Shown piece by piece: positions 1-10,753 of a stretch of DNA of 64,000 bases. How positions within the stretch are numbered: position 1 is the first letter of the stretch; each line of letters begins with the position of its first letter. The DNA lies in the NCBI GenBank assembly GCA_033439795.1, contig JAUTDP010000004.1, positions 2,604,001 to 2,668,000 on the forward strand. The letters are read 5' to 3'. The stretch is from Sordaria brevicollis. Taxonomy: Eukaryota > Ascomycota > Sordariomycetes > Sordariales > Sordariaceae. A program made the position numbers and the translations under genes. The notes under the pieces were generated by a model. That model was not told the origin of the DNA. It worked only from the letters and a program-made list of their open reading frames with translations, and searched no databases.

Positions 1-2930
1 CCGGGTAAACCGTCTTGACCTGGAATTGGACGTCGTTGACTACGGGCACAGGGTAGCCGGCGTTGACGAGGAAGGGTTTGGAGTAGGCGAAGCCTGGAGC
101 AAGACATAAAGTTAGTGTACCATATGAAGGGGGTTACCATAAGTGGTTTTACGTACTGGTAGGTTTTGAAGTGTTAGGCTCAAGAATCCGACCAGGCGCC
201 ATCTCCCACTCTTCCATGTCCAACTGATCCGCCGCCTGGATGTCGCCGGCAGAGATAAGCGAGTTTGAAGTCTTTAGTGCGGTGGGAGCCGTCTGTCGTG
301 GTCTTTGAACTGCTGTCGACATGGCAGGCCGAGGCCCTCCTCCTCCTGCTCTTTTCAACCAAGCACCATCCGAGGGCTTGGTGTCTCCGGCCAGTTTTGG
401 CGGGAAAGGTGGCTGAGGCCGTTGCGGGATGGCCTTGCCACGCGAGCATGCGCCGGCCTTGCTGTCGTAGGTGCAATTCGCGCAGCCTTGGTAGATCCTT
501 CTGGCTTCCGGGTAAGCCCTGGTATTGATGGCCACGCATCCTCCCTTGTACAACGGCCCTTGCTCCCGGCGGCAGCGCGTGCACGGGGGTCCTAGCTCCT
601 CTCCGGTGATTTGGATGATCAACGCAGCGATGTCTCGGGTGTGCTTCTCGCTGAAGGGTTCATTGGGGTTGAGGTCGAGGTCGCGGATCCGGGGAAGAGA
701 AAGGAGCTCCTTGATGTAGCCCACCTCAGGAACGTTTTTGGTGAAGGCAAGGTGAGGCTTGATGTAGTTCCAGAGAGCCTTTTGATCCTCTGTGAGGGGA
801 AGACCAGACATCGAAACGGAGGATGAAGGTTGACTGTCAAACTCCGGTTCGCCTTGGGGTTGGCTTATCACCGAAGTAGACTCGTGCTTGGATTGGCCCG
901 AATTGTGACGCGTCAAGTCTTGAATATGGCTGATGCTGGTCCCCCTTGATCTCAAGATACGCTGAGACCTCTCAAGCCCCCACGACTTGTGGCTGCAATA
1001 CGTTTGGCCAAAGTGGTAAAAGCAGTTGGCACACGAATAGATGTTCGCCAAAGGCTGACTGGCAGCCTTGGAGGAGATCATGATACAACCTTTCCATGGG
1101 CCCCGTCCCTCCTTACACTTGTCGCAAGGGGTAGCAGCTGGTTCGCCCGTCACTTGGATGATGACGGCTGAGATATCCCTTGGCTGAGTATCCGTGAAAG
1201 GACGTTTCTGCTGCCATTCAAAGTTGATGTTTAGATCCCGTACCCGAGGGAGGATGCTCAAGTCCCAAACGTAGCCGCCGCGGGGCATCGCCTGCCCTTT
1301 GTGTTTGACCAAGAGTGGCTCGATGTATGCCCACATGCTTGCCCTGTCTCCGACAGGCTCGAACGACGAGGTAGGCCTGGATATTCTCTCCAGTTCCATG
1401 GATTGAGCTTGTTGTTGTACAGAACTGTCGACTGACACGGAAGGTGCCTCATCCGATTCCGTGGATTCATCGGATTGTACAGAGTCATCGACTGGCACGG
1501 GTGGCTTCTCCATGGACACAACGATAGCACCCCTTCCTTTGGGCGCAGATTTCTGTATCATCTCTTCTGTCCAAGGTCCCAAGTCGGTCAGAGTCCCATC
1601 TTGATTGTCATGGAACATGTGGCTATGGTGTGAGGACTGTAGGCGCCAAGGTGTTAGCCATCTGGACAGCAAAGTTTCTGAACATGCTACTCGCCTTGAA
1701 GTGTTGGCCCAGGTTGTGCAAGGTCTCAGCAAACTTCACGCATTGCCGGACGGGACATTTCCAAGGAAGAAAACCTTCGACGGGTTGGTACCCATCAGGT
1801 AGGATGGCTCCATGCGTTAAACATGGGACGCCATTCTCCTCCCATTGGCGATAGGCACGACCCGAAGCAGCTATGTCTATCGGCGTAACGCCTGTCGGGC
1901 CAAAGGCACCCGCTGCGATTTCATGCCCTGATATCAGTTTATGGTCTGCCTCTTCCGGAGCTCTTTGTGTTGCTGGTTTTGCCTTGGCCGCTTGAGGCTC
2001 TTTCGTCGCTTGAGGCTGGTTCAACCTGAGGGCATTGTTCTTTCTAAGGATGTCGGCCACGTGGGCCATTTTCCCGTCCGCCCATCGTTGTTTCAAGGCC
2101 TCGGAAACTCGCTTTCGTCGAGCTTCGTCCCATTCTCCGCCATGCTTGCGCTTCTGGGGGACTGTCGAGGAAGGAGGCGCGTTAGCGCTGACGGTTGTGG
2201 GCGCCTTGGTGGTAGGCGTAGCGGCGGCGGCAGGCTGCTTGGTATTGTTGACCGCGAGGTCCCCGACCACTTGGGGAGCTGCCAAGATGTCACTGAGGAT
2301 ATGCGCCGGCTCGAGCTCGTTGTCGGTTTGGGGAGCGAATCCGTGGTTGGCCACGCGATCGTACTCAGGACTGGGCTCGTGGTCTGACTCGAAGATCAGC
2401 TCGCCGTCAACTTCATTGCGGCTAGCACCGGCGTTGTCATCCTCGTCGGTGTCGCTGTCGGTGTCGCTGTCAGTGTCACTGTCGGTATCACTGTCGCTGT
2501 CGGTGTCGCTATCACCCGCAGCATGATCACTTGCGAGGGTGGCACGTTGAGGTATGACCTCCTCGATATCGCTGCTATCTTGCTCGCGGTCGGGAGCCTC
2601 GATATTTCCGTCGGCACTACCCTCGGCAGAGCTCTCGTCTTCTGCTTCGTCGGAAGTGCTCTCCTCGTCACCGCTATCCGCGCTACTACTTTCGGCGTCT
2701 GAGCTCGAATCGGAGTCGGATCTGCTGTCGTCAGTACTGGCCTGGACAGCCGTAGTAGCACCTGAGATGGCCGGGTTAGAGGATGTTGCGCGTTGGCGGA
2801 AAGGTGAAATTGGAGTAAAAGCGACACCAATAGTAGGCGCGTTAGCTATAGGCGGTCCTTTAAGACTTGGAATCTGGGAAGAATCCACGGCTGGTAGTTG
2901 GAAAGTTGAAGGTGGTAAATGCCCAGCCAT
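1..2930 (-). CDS. Acidic C2H2/DUF3716-like Cys-rich protein, 3' end cut by window edge
   Basis: The start ATG at 2930 sits in a good context (CACCATGGC). The first exon encodes a Ser/Asp-rich protein with an (SD/TD)n tract, then a basic stretch and a finger-like CPVRQC...LGQHFKA segment. The second exon (1636-157) holds two related Cys modules, CDKCKEGRGPWKGC..CANC and CTRCRREQGP..GGC..CANC, which look like the fungal DUF3716 family. An intron at 156-94 (donor GTACGT, branch ACTAAC, acceptor CCAG) leads to a third exon, 93-1, which reads on off the window. The intron between the first two exons is uncertain. A 103-nt intron (1739-1637) keeps frame but removes the finger core. A 54-nt intron (1690-1637) keeps the finger but is out of frame by one base. 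Both use branch GCTAAC and acceptor CTACAG. The function is unknown; a nuclear role is only inferred from the finger and the acidic tract. Confidence 0.7.
2440..2520 (-). repeat. Ser-Asp/Thr-Asp coding microsatellite
   Basis: This is a tandem run of TCGCTGTCGGTG/TCACTG-like hexamers on the plus strand. On the minus strand it encodes alternating Asp with Ser or Thr inside the acidic gene. Confidence 0.8.
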
Positions 2931-4423
2931 GGTGATTATGGATATATATTGGCGTCCCAGATAGGGTATTGCGCGCTTTTAATGGTCTCGTGGGGCAAGT
3001 GTTTACTACGGATCTTCCGTAGTATTCACTTGCTCGAGGAAGTACTGAGTCTTAGTTGCAATTAGAAGAGATAAGTTTTGGTTCCAGGATATAATTAATG
3101 ATTGGTAAATGATTAAGCGATGTGAATGGAAAAAAGTTTGAGGGTAATTAAATAATGCGCTTATGTAAATAATTTATAAACGTGGTGGGGGATAAAGGTT
3201 ATAATAATAGGCTAAAACAACTTTCACCTACTAAATTGAGGAATAATAAATAAATTAATGAAATTAAAATATGGTAATTCTTCATTTATATGCTTGAATT
3301 TTTTTGGAAATTGATATTGAGATTTGAAAAGTAAAAAAAAATTGAAGAAAACGCCAAATATAAAAACGGTGTGCAAAAAAGTGCACGAGCTAATTATAGC
3401 CTTAGAACTGTGTTAGCTAAGAAGTGACAGCTAATTGACAGAGCACTGCTAGCAGCTAGTTTGACTTGTTTGCAGAGCTTGTCCTTCCCGATGCTTAATC
3501 ACAAACGAAAAGCTTTCATTCCGCCATTCATCTCTTTCTCTCCCCTTTTCCCGGGGGAATACAATTGATAAAAAACTGGAAAAAACTCACTGAAGTTTTC
3601 TTTTGCGAGGTAGAAGCCGCGATGGAAGTATAAGCATTGCCATCAACCTCAATCGCCCACAAGATCCAGGCTCTCGACCAAGCGCGCCTTTCGTATCCTT
3701 ATACCTCTATCCATTTTCGTTGGCTCAGCTTTATATGCCAGGCTTCTATCCCATTTTTCTCTTAATTCTGCATGCGCGTTTGCATAGGCGCTTGAATGGT
3801 TGCAGTACCCGGCGTCTTTGTCTCCCGCTTGGCGGTTGTCTTTCGTGCTTTCCTTTTTTACATTTGCGGTTGCGCAGTCGCCAAGCTCTGCATGTCCTCC
3901 GCACAAAATAATTGGGACTGTGTTCCTAGACGACGATCCCGGGGTTCCTTCTTTCACATGCTCGGGACACGACCTTCAATACAATAAGGTAAGTATTCGC
4001 TACAGATATGAAGTTAGGACAAACAAATCCTGCGACTTGCAAGTTTACAGCTTTCATTCAAAAATAATATAAAAACGCCGAAACAACAACCGTATATCAC
4101 CAGCTGCATGTAACGTGTGTCACGGCAGATTTTCATCTTTGCGTTCCTTTTGAATATCAATGAGAACAAATACAGCTAATCATCATAATAGGAATCATTG
4201 CGCTCCTACTTAAGCCAGAAAAGAACAAGAAATATGCGAGCTGAAGAAGAAATGTGAAGCATCCTCTTACAACTGGTATCACTTCCAACCTAGGTAGAGG
4301 TAGGTATACCAGCCTTAACTCATACGACCAACCTCGCTCCTTCCCTCTGCAAACCCGTTCCTTTCCCTTACCATCGACCTTCCACCTTATATCACCCCAA
4401 CTACTCAATACTCTACAATCAAC
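2931..4423. other. Intergenic, AT-rich, no gene seen
   Basis: About 2990-3420 is AT-rich but still contains normal TG and CA dinucleotides, so it does not look like the RIP relics elsewhere. Short open frames at 3.6-4.1 kb lack recognisable protein features. The segment separates two minus-strand genes, so it holds the 3' region of the esterase gene and the promoter of the acidic gene. Confidence 0.5.
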
Positions 4424-5347
4424 TCAAGGAGGGCTCCTCTCATCAACCACCTCCCTAATCGCCGCAATCACCGCATCCACCCAGCGCTGCGCAATCGCCT
4501 CATCACCCCTCGCATTCGGATGCACGCCATCCGTCGTATACCTAGTCGTATTAAACCCAGTATACTGATCCACAACCCTGACGGGACTCGCCGAGAACTC
4601 GTCCTCCGGCAGTCCCCCGACGTTATATCTCGGCAAGTTGGCATTGACGTACTGCGCCCAGAGCGGGATGAACTGGTTCAGCTCCCTCACCCTTCTGCTA
4701 CAATCAGCGCAGTTGGCGGGCTCCATCGGCAAGATCTGGGCGATGAGCAGCTTCATGCGCGGGTTGACGGCCCGCATCTGCTGCAGGAGCTGGCCGTAGG
4801 CGGAAATGATCTCGATGGTGGTGCGGTTGCCCCAGATGTCGTTGGTGCCGAGGTGCATGAGGACGATGTCGACGGGCTCGACGCCAGGGGAGGTGAGCCA
4901 GGTCTGGAGGCGAGGTTGCGTAATAGGGAGAGGTGGGAGGGGGATACCGAGGATGGGGTCGGTGGCCGCCGCCAGACCGGTGGCGAGCATGCCGCCGATG
5001 CCTTGGTGCGGCCAATCGTAGGAGGCGCCGAAGCCGCAGTAGGTGCGGGATTGAGTGCCCACGAAGCGGATTCGGTTATAAGAGATGGGGAGGGGAGGAG
5101 TGATGTTGGTGGCGCCAAGTTTGCGGGAGAGAAGGGCGCGCCAGCAGCCCTGTTAGGTTTGGTTAGTATGTTGTATAGGTTGAATATGGGTGAGGGTAAG
5201 ACGTACTGGGTTGCCCGTGATGGAGTCACCTAGGGCCATGATGCGGACTTCTTCGGAGACACGGGGCTCAATTGGCCCGGCCGAAGCTTGAGAAAGGAGG
5301 GTGAGCGAGCCTACAAGGCCGCTGAGAAGTTTCATGGTCGCCACCAT
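4424..5347 (-). CDS. Secreted CE3-family acetyl xylan esterase (GDSL/SGNH fold)
   Basis: There are two exons, 5347-5207 and 5149-4424, joined across a 57-nt intron (donor GTACGT, branch CCTAAC, acceptor ACAG). The product is 288 residues. A signal peptide (KLLSGLVGSLTLLSQASA) precedes the catalytic domain. SGNH landmarks are visible: the Ser in ALGDSITGNPGCW (residue 42), the HLGTNDIW block, IAQILPMEP, and the Asp-His pair in DGVHPN near the C-terminus. These match carbohydrate esterase family 3, which removes acetyl groups from xylan. There is no carbohydrate-binding module, so this is a single-domain enzyme. A second in-frame ATG at 5335 would serve equally well. It lies 454 bp downstream of a mannanase on the same strand, which suggests a shared role in hemicellulose breakdown. 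Confidence 0.9.
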
Positions 5348-5447
5348 GTTGGTGTTTCTTTGGTCAAAGGAGTGTGTGATGAGGCGACTTGGATATGTTC
5401 AAGATGCTGAGGAGAGGTGAGTAGATGTCCATGTTCACGACCTACTG

Positions 5448-5455
5448 CTTATATA
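5448..5455 (-). promoter_or_regulatory. TATA-like box of the CE3 esterase gene
   Basis: The minus strand reads TATATAAG about 100 bp upstream of the esterase ATG, at a plausible distance for a core promoter. Confidence 0.5.
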
Positions 5456-5800
5456 GGCGAAGGCATATGATGGCAACATCGTGAAGTGATTAGCTTACAG
5501 CTATCAACAACGCAGCCACAGTTCAGATATGGGTGGCCAGAACAGTCATCAAATTTTGACTGCATTCCCAAGCTCCCAGCTCGCAGCCATCTCACGACCC
5601 TGAGGAATGTTGATTCACCACCCCCCTCCGCGTGATTGGTTTATCCAAGAAAGGCGAGCGAGCAGCCTCGGTAGCCTAAGCCGAGTTTTCCTCTAGGTCG
5701 TGAACCTTTTTTTCCATTACCACATCATCTCGTAGTGAAACTGGTGGCTGGTCTGTTTATCCCAACCACACATCCCACACAGCCATCACGGCACACTCAC

Positions 5801-7015
5801 CTAAGACGAGTTGATGGCCTTGACATGCTCCGTGATCAAGCACGCGGCATCGGCTGATCCATAATAGATCGTATTCCCATCATTGTGTGTCTGCCCCGTA
5901 CTCAGCGTATCTCCCCATTGCCAAAACAAGTCAGCTGCCATGCCCTCCTTTGCAAGCTGGAGGGAGGCTTGTTGCCAGGGTCGCTGACTGTTGCAATGGT
6001 CGCTTGAGGTGCCGTCTATGAATAACCGATCATCAGCATCCGGAAAATCGGACTGGGTGGGTGGGTAATAGCATTCCAACTTACACTCCTCAAATAGACA
6101 AGGCTTGCCTGCCTTTTTGCAAGCCGACGCGTGATCCTTGACCCAAGCTGGACCGGCAGCGTTGCCCACGCCCCCTATGGTAAACAAGATCAGTATTGAT
6201 GCTTCCCGAATAAGAGGAGACCAAGGTCACGCACAGCTCTGAGGATAAAAATGGAACGTCCCAAAATCCAAGTCCTTAATCCCCAAATTCTTGACAAAAT
6301 CCACCCCCTCGCTGGTCTGATACGGATAACTCGTCGCCCCCGGAAGTCCAAACCCTTCATCGCCCAACGTGATCATATGATTCCGATCCAAGCTGCGAAT
6401 ATAAGCCGAAATATCCGTACCCCACTTGTAGATAACATCCGTACTACACCCCTTGCAGCGCGGCTCGTTCGCCAACTCCCAAGCAAAGACAGCAGACGAG
6501 TTGATGTACCGACTAACCACCGCAGAGATATAAGCCTTGTACTGCGCCTGCGCTCTGGCGTTGGTGTACCACCCTTCTTTGGACCCTCCAAAGGCAGTGA
6601 CATACGCCGGCATCCCGCCGTAGTCGCTCCAGTTGTTGACAAAGTTGATGATGAGCTTGACGCCGCGTTTCTCAGCGGATTGGACGACGTAGTCGAGACG
6701 CTGCAGGCCGTCGGGGCCGGTGTTGATCTGTGATCCCGAAGAGGAGAGAAGTTGGAACCATACGGTACCCGGGGATGGCTTGCGAACGATGTCGTTGAAA
6801 CCCCAGATGCGCAGGATCTTGAGGCCGGAGAGGGAGATGTGGTCTAAAACGGTGTCGACGTCGCGGTTGTTGGTTAGGAAGCCGATCCAGTACGAGTTGG
6901 TACCGGCGAAGTAACCTGTTTTGCCATCAATGGAGAAGCGGGTGCCGTTTGTGGTGGGAGGTGCGGCGAGGACTAAGGATATGAAGGTTAGGGCGAATGT
7001 GAAGATGGAGTTCAT
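5801..7015 (-). CDS. Secreted endo-1,4-beta-mannanase, GH5 subfamily 7
   Basis: There are three exons: 7015-6235, 6174-6085 and 6015-5801. The introns are 60 and 69 nt (donors GTGCGT and GTAAGT, acceptors CATAG). The spliced product is 361 residues, normal for a fungal GH5_7 catalytic domain. It has an N-terminal signal peptide, then typical family blocks: [13 protein letters not shown], the acid/base Glu in WELANEPRC (about residue 184), FHFYPQSWG, and the nucleophile Glu in CLFEEYG (about residue 290). Both catalytic residues are intact. The Glu-Tyr-Gly motif and the HFYPQSWG motif each form only on splicing, which supports both introns. It has no cellulose-binding module. It hydrolyses internal mannosidic bonds in mannan and galactomannan outside the cell. 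The CE3 esterase follows on the same strand. Confidence 0.93.
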
Positions 7016-8381
7016 CTTGAGGTATCGAAACGGCCCTGGGTGCTTTAGCTGGATGTGTATCTCTTCAATATCACGAGGGAGTAAGACGGCTCAAGTGGAA
7101 CTGCGACTACCAGTGAATTTATATTCATCATTTTCGGTAGCTATTTGATACTTCCTGAACGGCTTCCTCGGATCGTCGTCGAGCGTTATTTCATCTCGAG
7201 TGTGTTCGCAGATGTCAATGGTGGAAGACGAGCATCGCCATATTATCCGGGTCGTTGACGCCGGAGGAGGCATGGCCGGCTCCCTATTAGGGTCAAAGTA
7301 AACAAAGCTGCCGGTTGTGCGACCCAAAGAAAGGGGCAACAGTAGAAGGAAGAGATCCCAGTATCGATCACGTCCTTTCCCCCCTGATTCGAGATAGACG
7401 ACAAGAAGCCGAGATGTTACTGGGAAGGGGTTCAGCCAAAACATTTTTCTCGTCGTGCCATATTCGGACTTGCCGCCGTGCTCTCGGACATCATCCCGCG
7501 GGATATAATGTCGTCGCCGTTGAGCGGCATCAATTGTCTCGCAAGAACTCAGAAACAACTATTTTGTTGATGTCTTTGTGCGATGATGACATTGTACGAC
7601 CATAAAAGTCAGCTGGTGTCCTTTTTGAGTCAGGAGGCGGCCATCTTGATATGATTTGGTTCCCGCAAAACCTTGAAACTGGTTGCGCCCAATTGAGACA
7701 TGGTCGGTCGATGCCGTGTGTTCCGTTCTTGTCCTTGATATCCCGCGGTCGAGGTTGATTTGACCAAGGATCGAATCACGAGATGTTTCAAGGTTTTCTG
7801 GTGCAAGGACAAAAAACTTAAGAAGCAAGCGGACTGCAAGGGGCCAAGCGGGGGATTCACGCTCCCGTCTTTCTGCGGGGGTCCAGGCACCCACTCAGAG
7901 TGCCAGCACAATAAAGTTTACAGGGGTATTTGTTACCGCCGTACAGGGTCCAACCGACCTGCACCCCGCTATTTGGTAGCGACTTAGCGGCTTCCGTCTA
8001 GTCCTCTTTGGGCTGTGACCAGTGACCACCGGGCAGGCTCGGGCGCCTCCTCCTCTGCGGCGGACATCTCCCGCTTGATCGTCACGACCGGGTGGAACTC
8101 TCCGCCGTCTTCACTCTTCACCACCTCACTTCTCTCAACTTCCCCTCCTCAAACCTCACCTGTTTTGCTCTCATACATACTCTTTCCCCTAAGTTACCTT
8201 GTGTCTCTTATTCTTACTCTACCTAGGACTAATTTTTTGCTCAATCCTTTGGCTTGCTGGGGTCGTTTGTCGGTTGCGGTAGATGCCCATTCTCCGCGTC
8301 AGGTCGCAGCGCGTGGCCCCGCCCGGAGGGGAAGAAGGGATTCGGACTCCCTCGCCATACAAGTTCAAAAGTCCACTCACC
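7016..8381. other. Intergenic, divergent promoter region
   Basis: This lies between the divergent mannanase and TRP-channel genes. Open frames here (for example 7091-7558 minus) have no family signature and no exon logic. The last 350 bp before the channel ATG is pyrimidine-rich, like a fungal leader. Confidence 0.5.
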
Positions 8382-10753
8382 ATGGCGACCACAATCCATG
8401 AACTCCCGGACATGCCCGATATTGGCGCCGAAGACAGCTTCCGACAAGTCATCAAGAAGCTTTCACTGTGAGCGAACAGACCATCCACGGCATATCACAA
8501 TCACACCATAGATAGGATAGCTGATATGGAAATACTCGTTCAGATATATTGTCGAGAACATTCGTTTGCCGTCAACTTTCGAGCAACTTCGTACAACAGT
8601 CGCTGGTGATTGTTTGCGCCACCTTGTTGACCACTTGGTCCTCAACTGTGACCATCCAGCCATTGTGAATGCTTTGCTGTGTGTATGCCCTCTATGGCTA
8701 TCAACTCGATAACATGTTTCTAACTTGATAACTACAGCGCACTAAAATGGCACTATGGCGCCATCACTGAGGATAAGGGCCTGAATGATGCTAGAGCCAG
8801 TGGTTGCGAGATTGCCGCTTGGCGTCTCCTCACTCACCTTTCCGAGCGAGAAGCTGTTGACTATTGTCTTTACGAGATCCCAGACCCAGCGCTGGAGGCT
8901 AACCGTCAGGGCGATGAGGAAGAGACATCGGCGCCAACCAACGAGCATAGTCCGCTCCTTGCGCGGGCATGGACCGAGTCAATGACAGGAACAAACCCAA
9001 GACGAAAGCACGAGTTTCCCAACCCGACGGGTAATAACCGAAGGAACCTCTTGCTCCAGTCTCTCACACGTCTCACCATGAGTATGACTGGCGAGACCGA
9101 CAGCGACGACGAGGAAGAGGATGACCCGACCGCCCCATTCATCAACTTGAATGCCCTGGAAATTGCCGCCATTGCAGATGCGAAACGCTTCCTTAGTCAG
9201 AATGTCGTTCAGAAAATTATCACGGGCATATGGAACGGCGACATCATTTTCTGGGACAACTTATCCGTTCACACAGAAAAAAAACCACGATTCTACAACC
9301 CGCATACGGCCGACCCTTTTTCACGTCTTCGAGTTCCAAAGTACCTCAAGTCATTTGAGGTTGTCTTCTTCGCCAGTTTCTTATTTCTCTACTACGCCGT
9401 TCTTGTGGAACGAAACCCGACCCGAATCACGCCCCTCGAAATCTTCCTTTACCTGTGGCTGGCTGCCTTTTCTTACGACGAGTTGAGTGAATGGATTGAT
9501 GCTGGATCCATCTTTTATGCCGCTGATATCTGGGTGAGTGCCCTGTCCTTTTCTTCGAGGCTTATCAGATGGAAATTACTATGCTAACACGATGTTCCAG
9601 AACATCTTTGATATGGCAATCATGGCTATAGGTTTCACATATATGGTGTTGCGTGAGTTGGGCCCATCTCCCTCCGTGATTTCGGTATACTCATCGTTTT
9701 GTGACAGGAATCATTGGCCTTAGAACGCAAAATGAAGAGCTAATAGACCTGGCCTTCGATGTACTGGCACTGGAAGCTCTGTTCATGGTCCCACGCGTCT
9801 GCTCCATCCTCAGCTTGAGCCCGTACTGGGGCACTCTCATCCCTTGCCTCAAGGAAATGGCAAAGGACTTTATCAAGTTTATGGTTCTAGTTGTCATCAT
9901 CTATCTCGGATTCCTCACCACCTTCTCTCTGGTCGGACGCGACTCGTTCCCGCTTCGAGACATGACGTGGTTCCTCACCAAAATCTTCTTCGGCTCAACC
10001 TTTGTAGGATTCGACATCATGCGCAAGATCGATCCCGTCTTCGGACCACCGCTCATGATCCTTTTCGTCATGCTCAGCTCCATCTTGCTGATGGGTTCGC
10101 TCACCGGTATGCTCTCCAACAGCTTCTCGCGCGTCATCACGCACGCCCGCGAAGAGTACCTGTTTGTCTACAGTATCTACGTGCTCGAAGCGTCGACTAG
10201 CAACCGACTCACGCACTTTTACCCGCCCTTCAACCTGCTGGCCCTCGTCATCTTCCGACCGCTCCGCCTGTTCTTGCCCTCCGACGATAAGTTCCGTCGG
10301 GCTCGCATCCTCCTGCTCAAGGCGACCCACCTGCCCATCGTCTTCATCATCGCCATCTACGAGTGGATTAGGGGAACATCTCTCAAGGGCGCCACATACA
10401 GCGCGGTCAAAGCTCCGCCACATGGGGCGCCCATCGCCAGCCCAGCCATGATGAGGAGGATGGCCGGTCCGCGACGCGAGATGCGTGGTCGTAGGTCGAT
10501 CACGTCTCTGCAGAGCGACCAGGCGGCGGCACAACAGGGCCGGCCGGGCATGTCGTCGCTGGAGCGCCGCATTTCTGCGCATCAGGCACGCCAGGTCGAG
10601 GAAGCCCAGGAGGACTCGGCGTATGCGGAGCGGGCGACGGATGTGGAGGTCAGGATTGCGGATCTGTCGGCCAAGATTGACCGGTTGACGGAGCTTGTTC
10701 TTGCCATGCAGACGCAGCAGTCTAAAACGTTGGGAGACGTTTCGCTGTCTTAG
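8382..10753 (+). CDS. yvc1: Yvc1/TRPY-like vacuolar cation channel
   Basis: There are five exons: 8382-8467, 8544-8678, 8738-9533, 9601-9652 and 9708-10753. All phases agree and give 704 residues, a normal length for fungal TRPY channels. The N-terminal cytosolic half carries helical repeats and an acidic TDSDDEEEDD patch. Membrane segments start near residue 275 (FEVVFFASFLFLYYAVLV), then EIFLYLWLAAFSY, NIFDMAIMAIGFTYMVL and FIKFMVLVVIIYLGF. A pore-like loop around RDMTWFLTKIFFGSTF is followed by the last helix, MILFVMLSSILLMGSLTGML. The C-terminal tail ends in a coiled coil (ERRISAHQARQVEEAQ onward). In yeast Yvc1 releases vacuolar calcium in response to stretch and osmotic shock; the same role is inferred. 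Donors are GTGAGC, GTGTGT, GTGAGT and GTGAGT. The ATG is in a CACCATGG context. Confidence 0.88.

Noticed and set aside
2960..3450. AT-rich stretch as a fourth RIP relic
   Set aside because: It keeps many TG and CA dinucleotides and has no terminal repeats, so simple AT-richness explains it better.
4520..5233. 237-codon plus-strand frame over the CE3 gene
   Set aside because: Antisense shadow of the esterase, whose active-site motifs are all on the minus strand.
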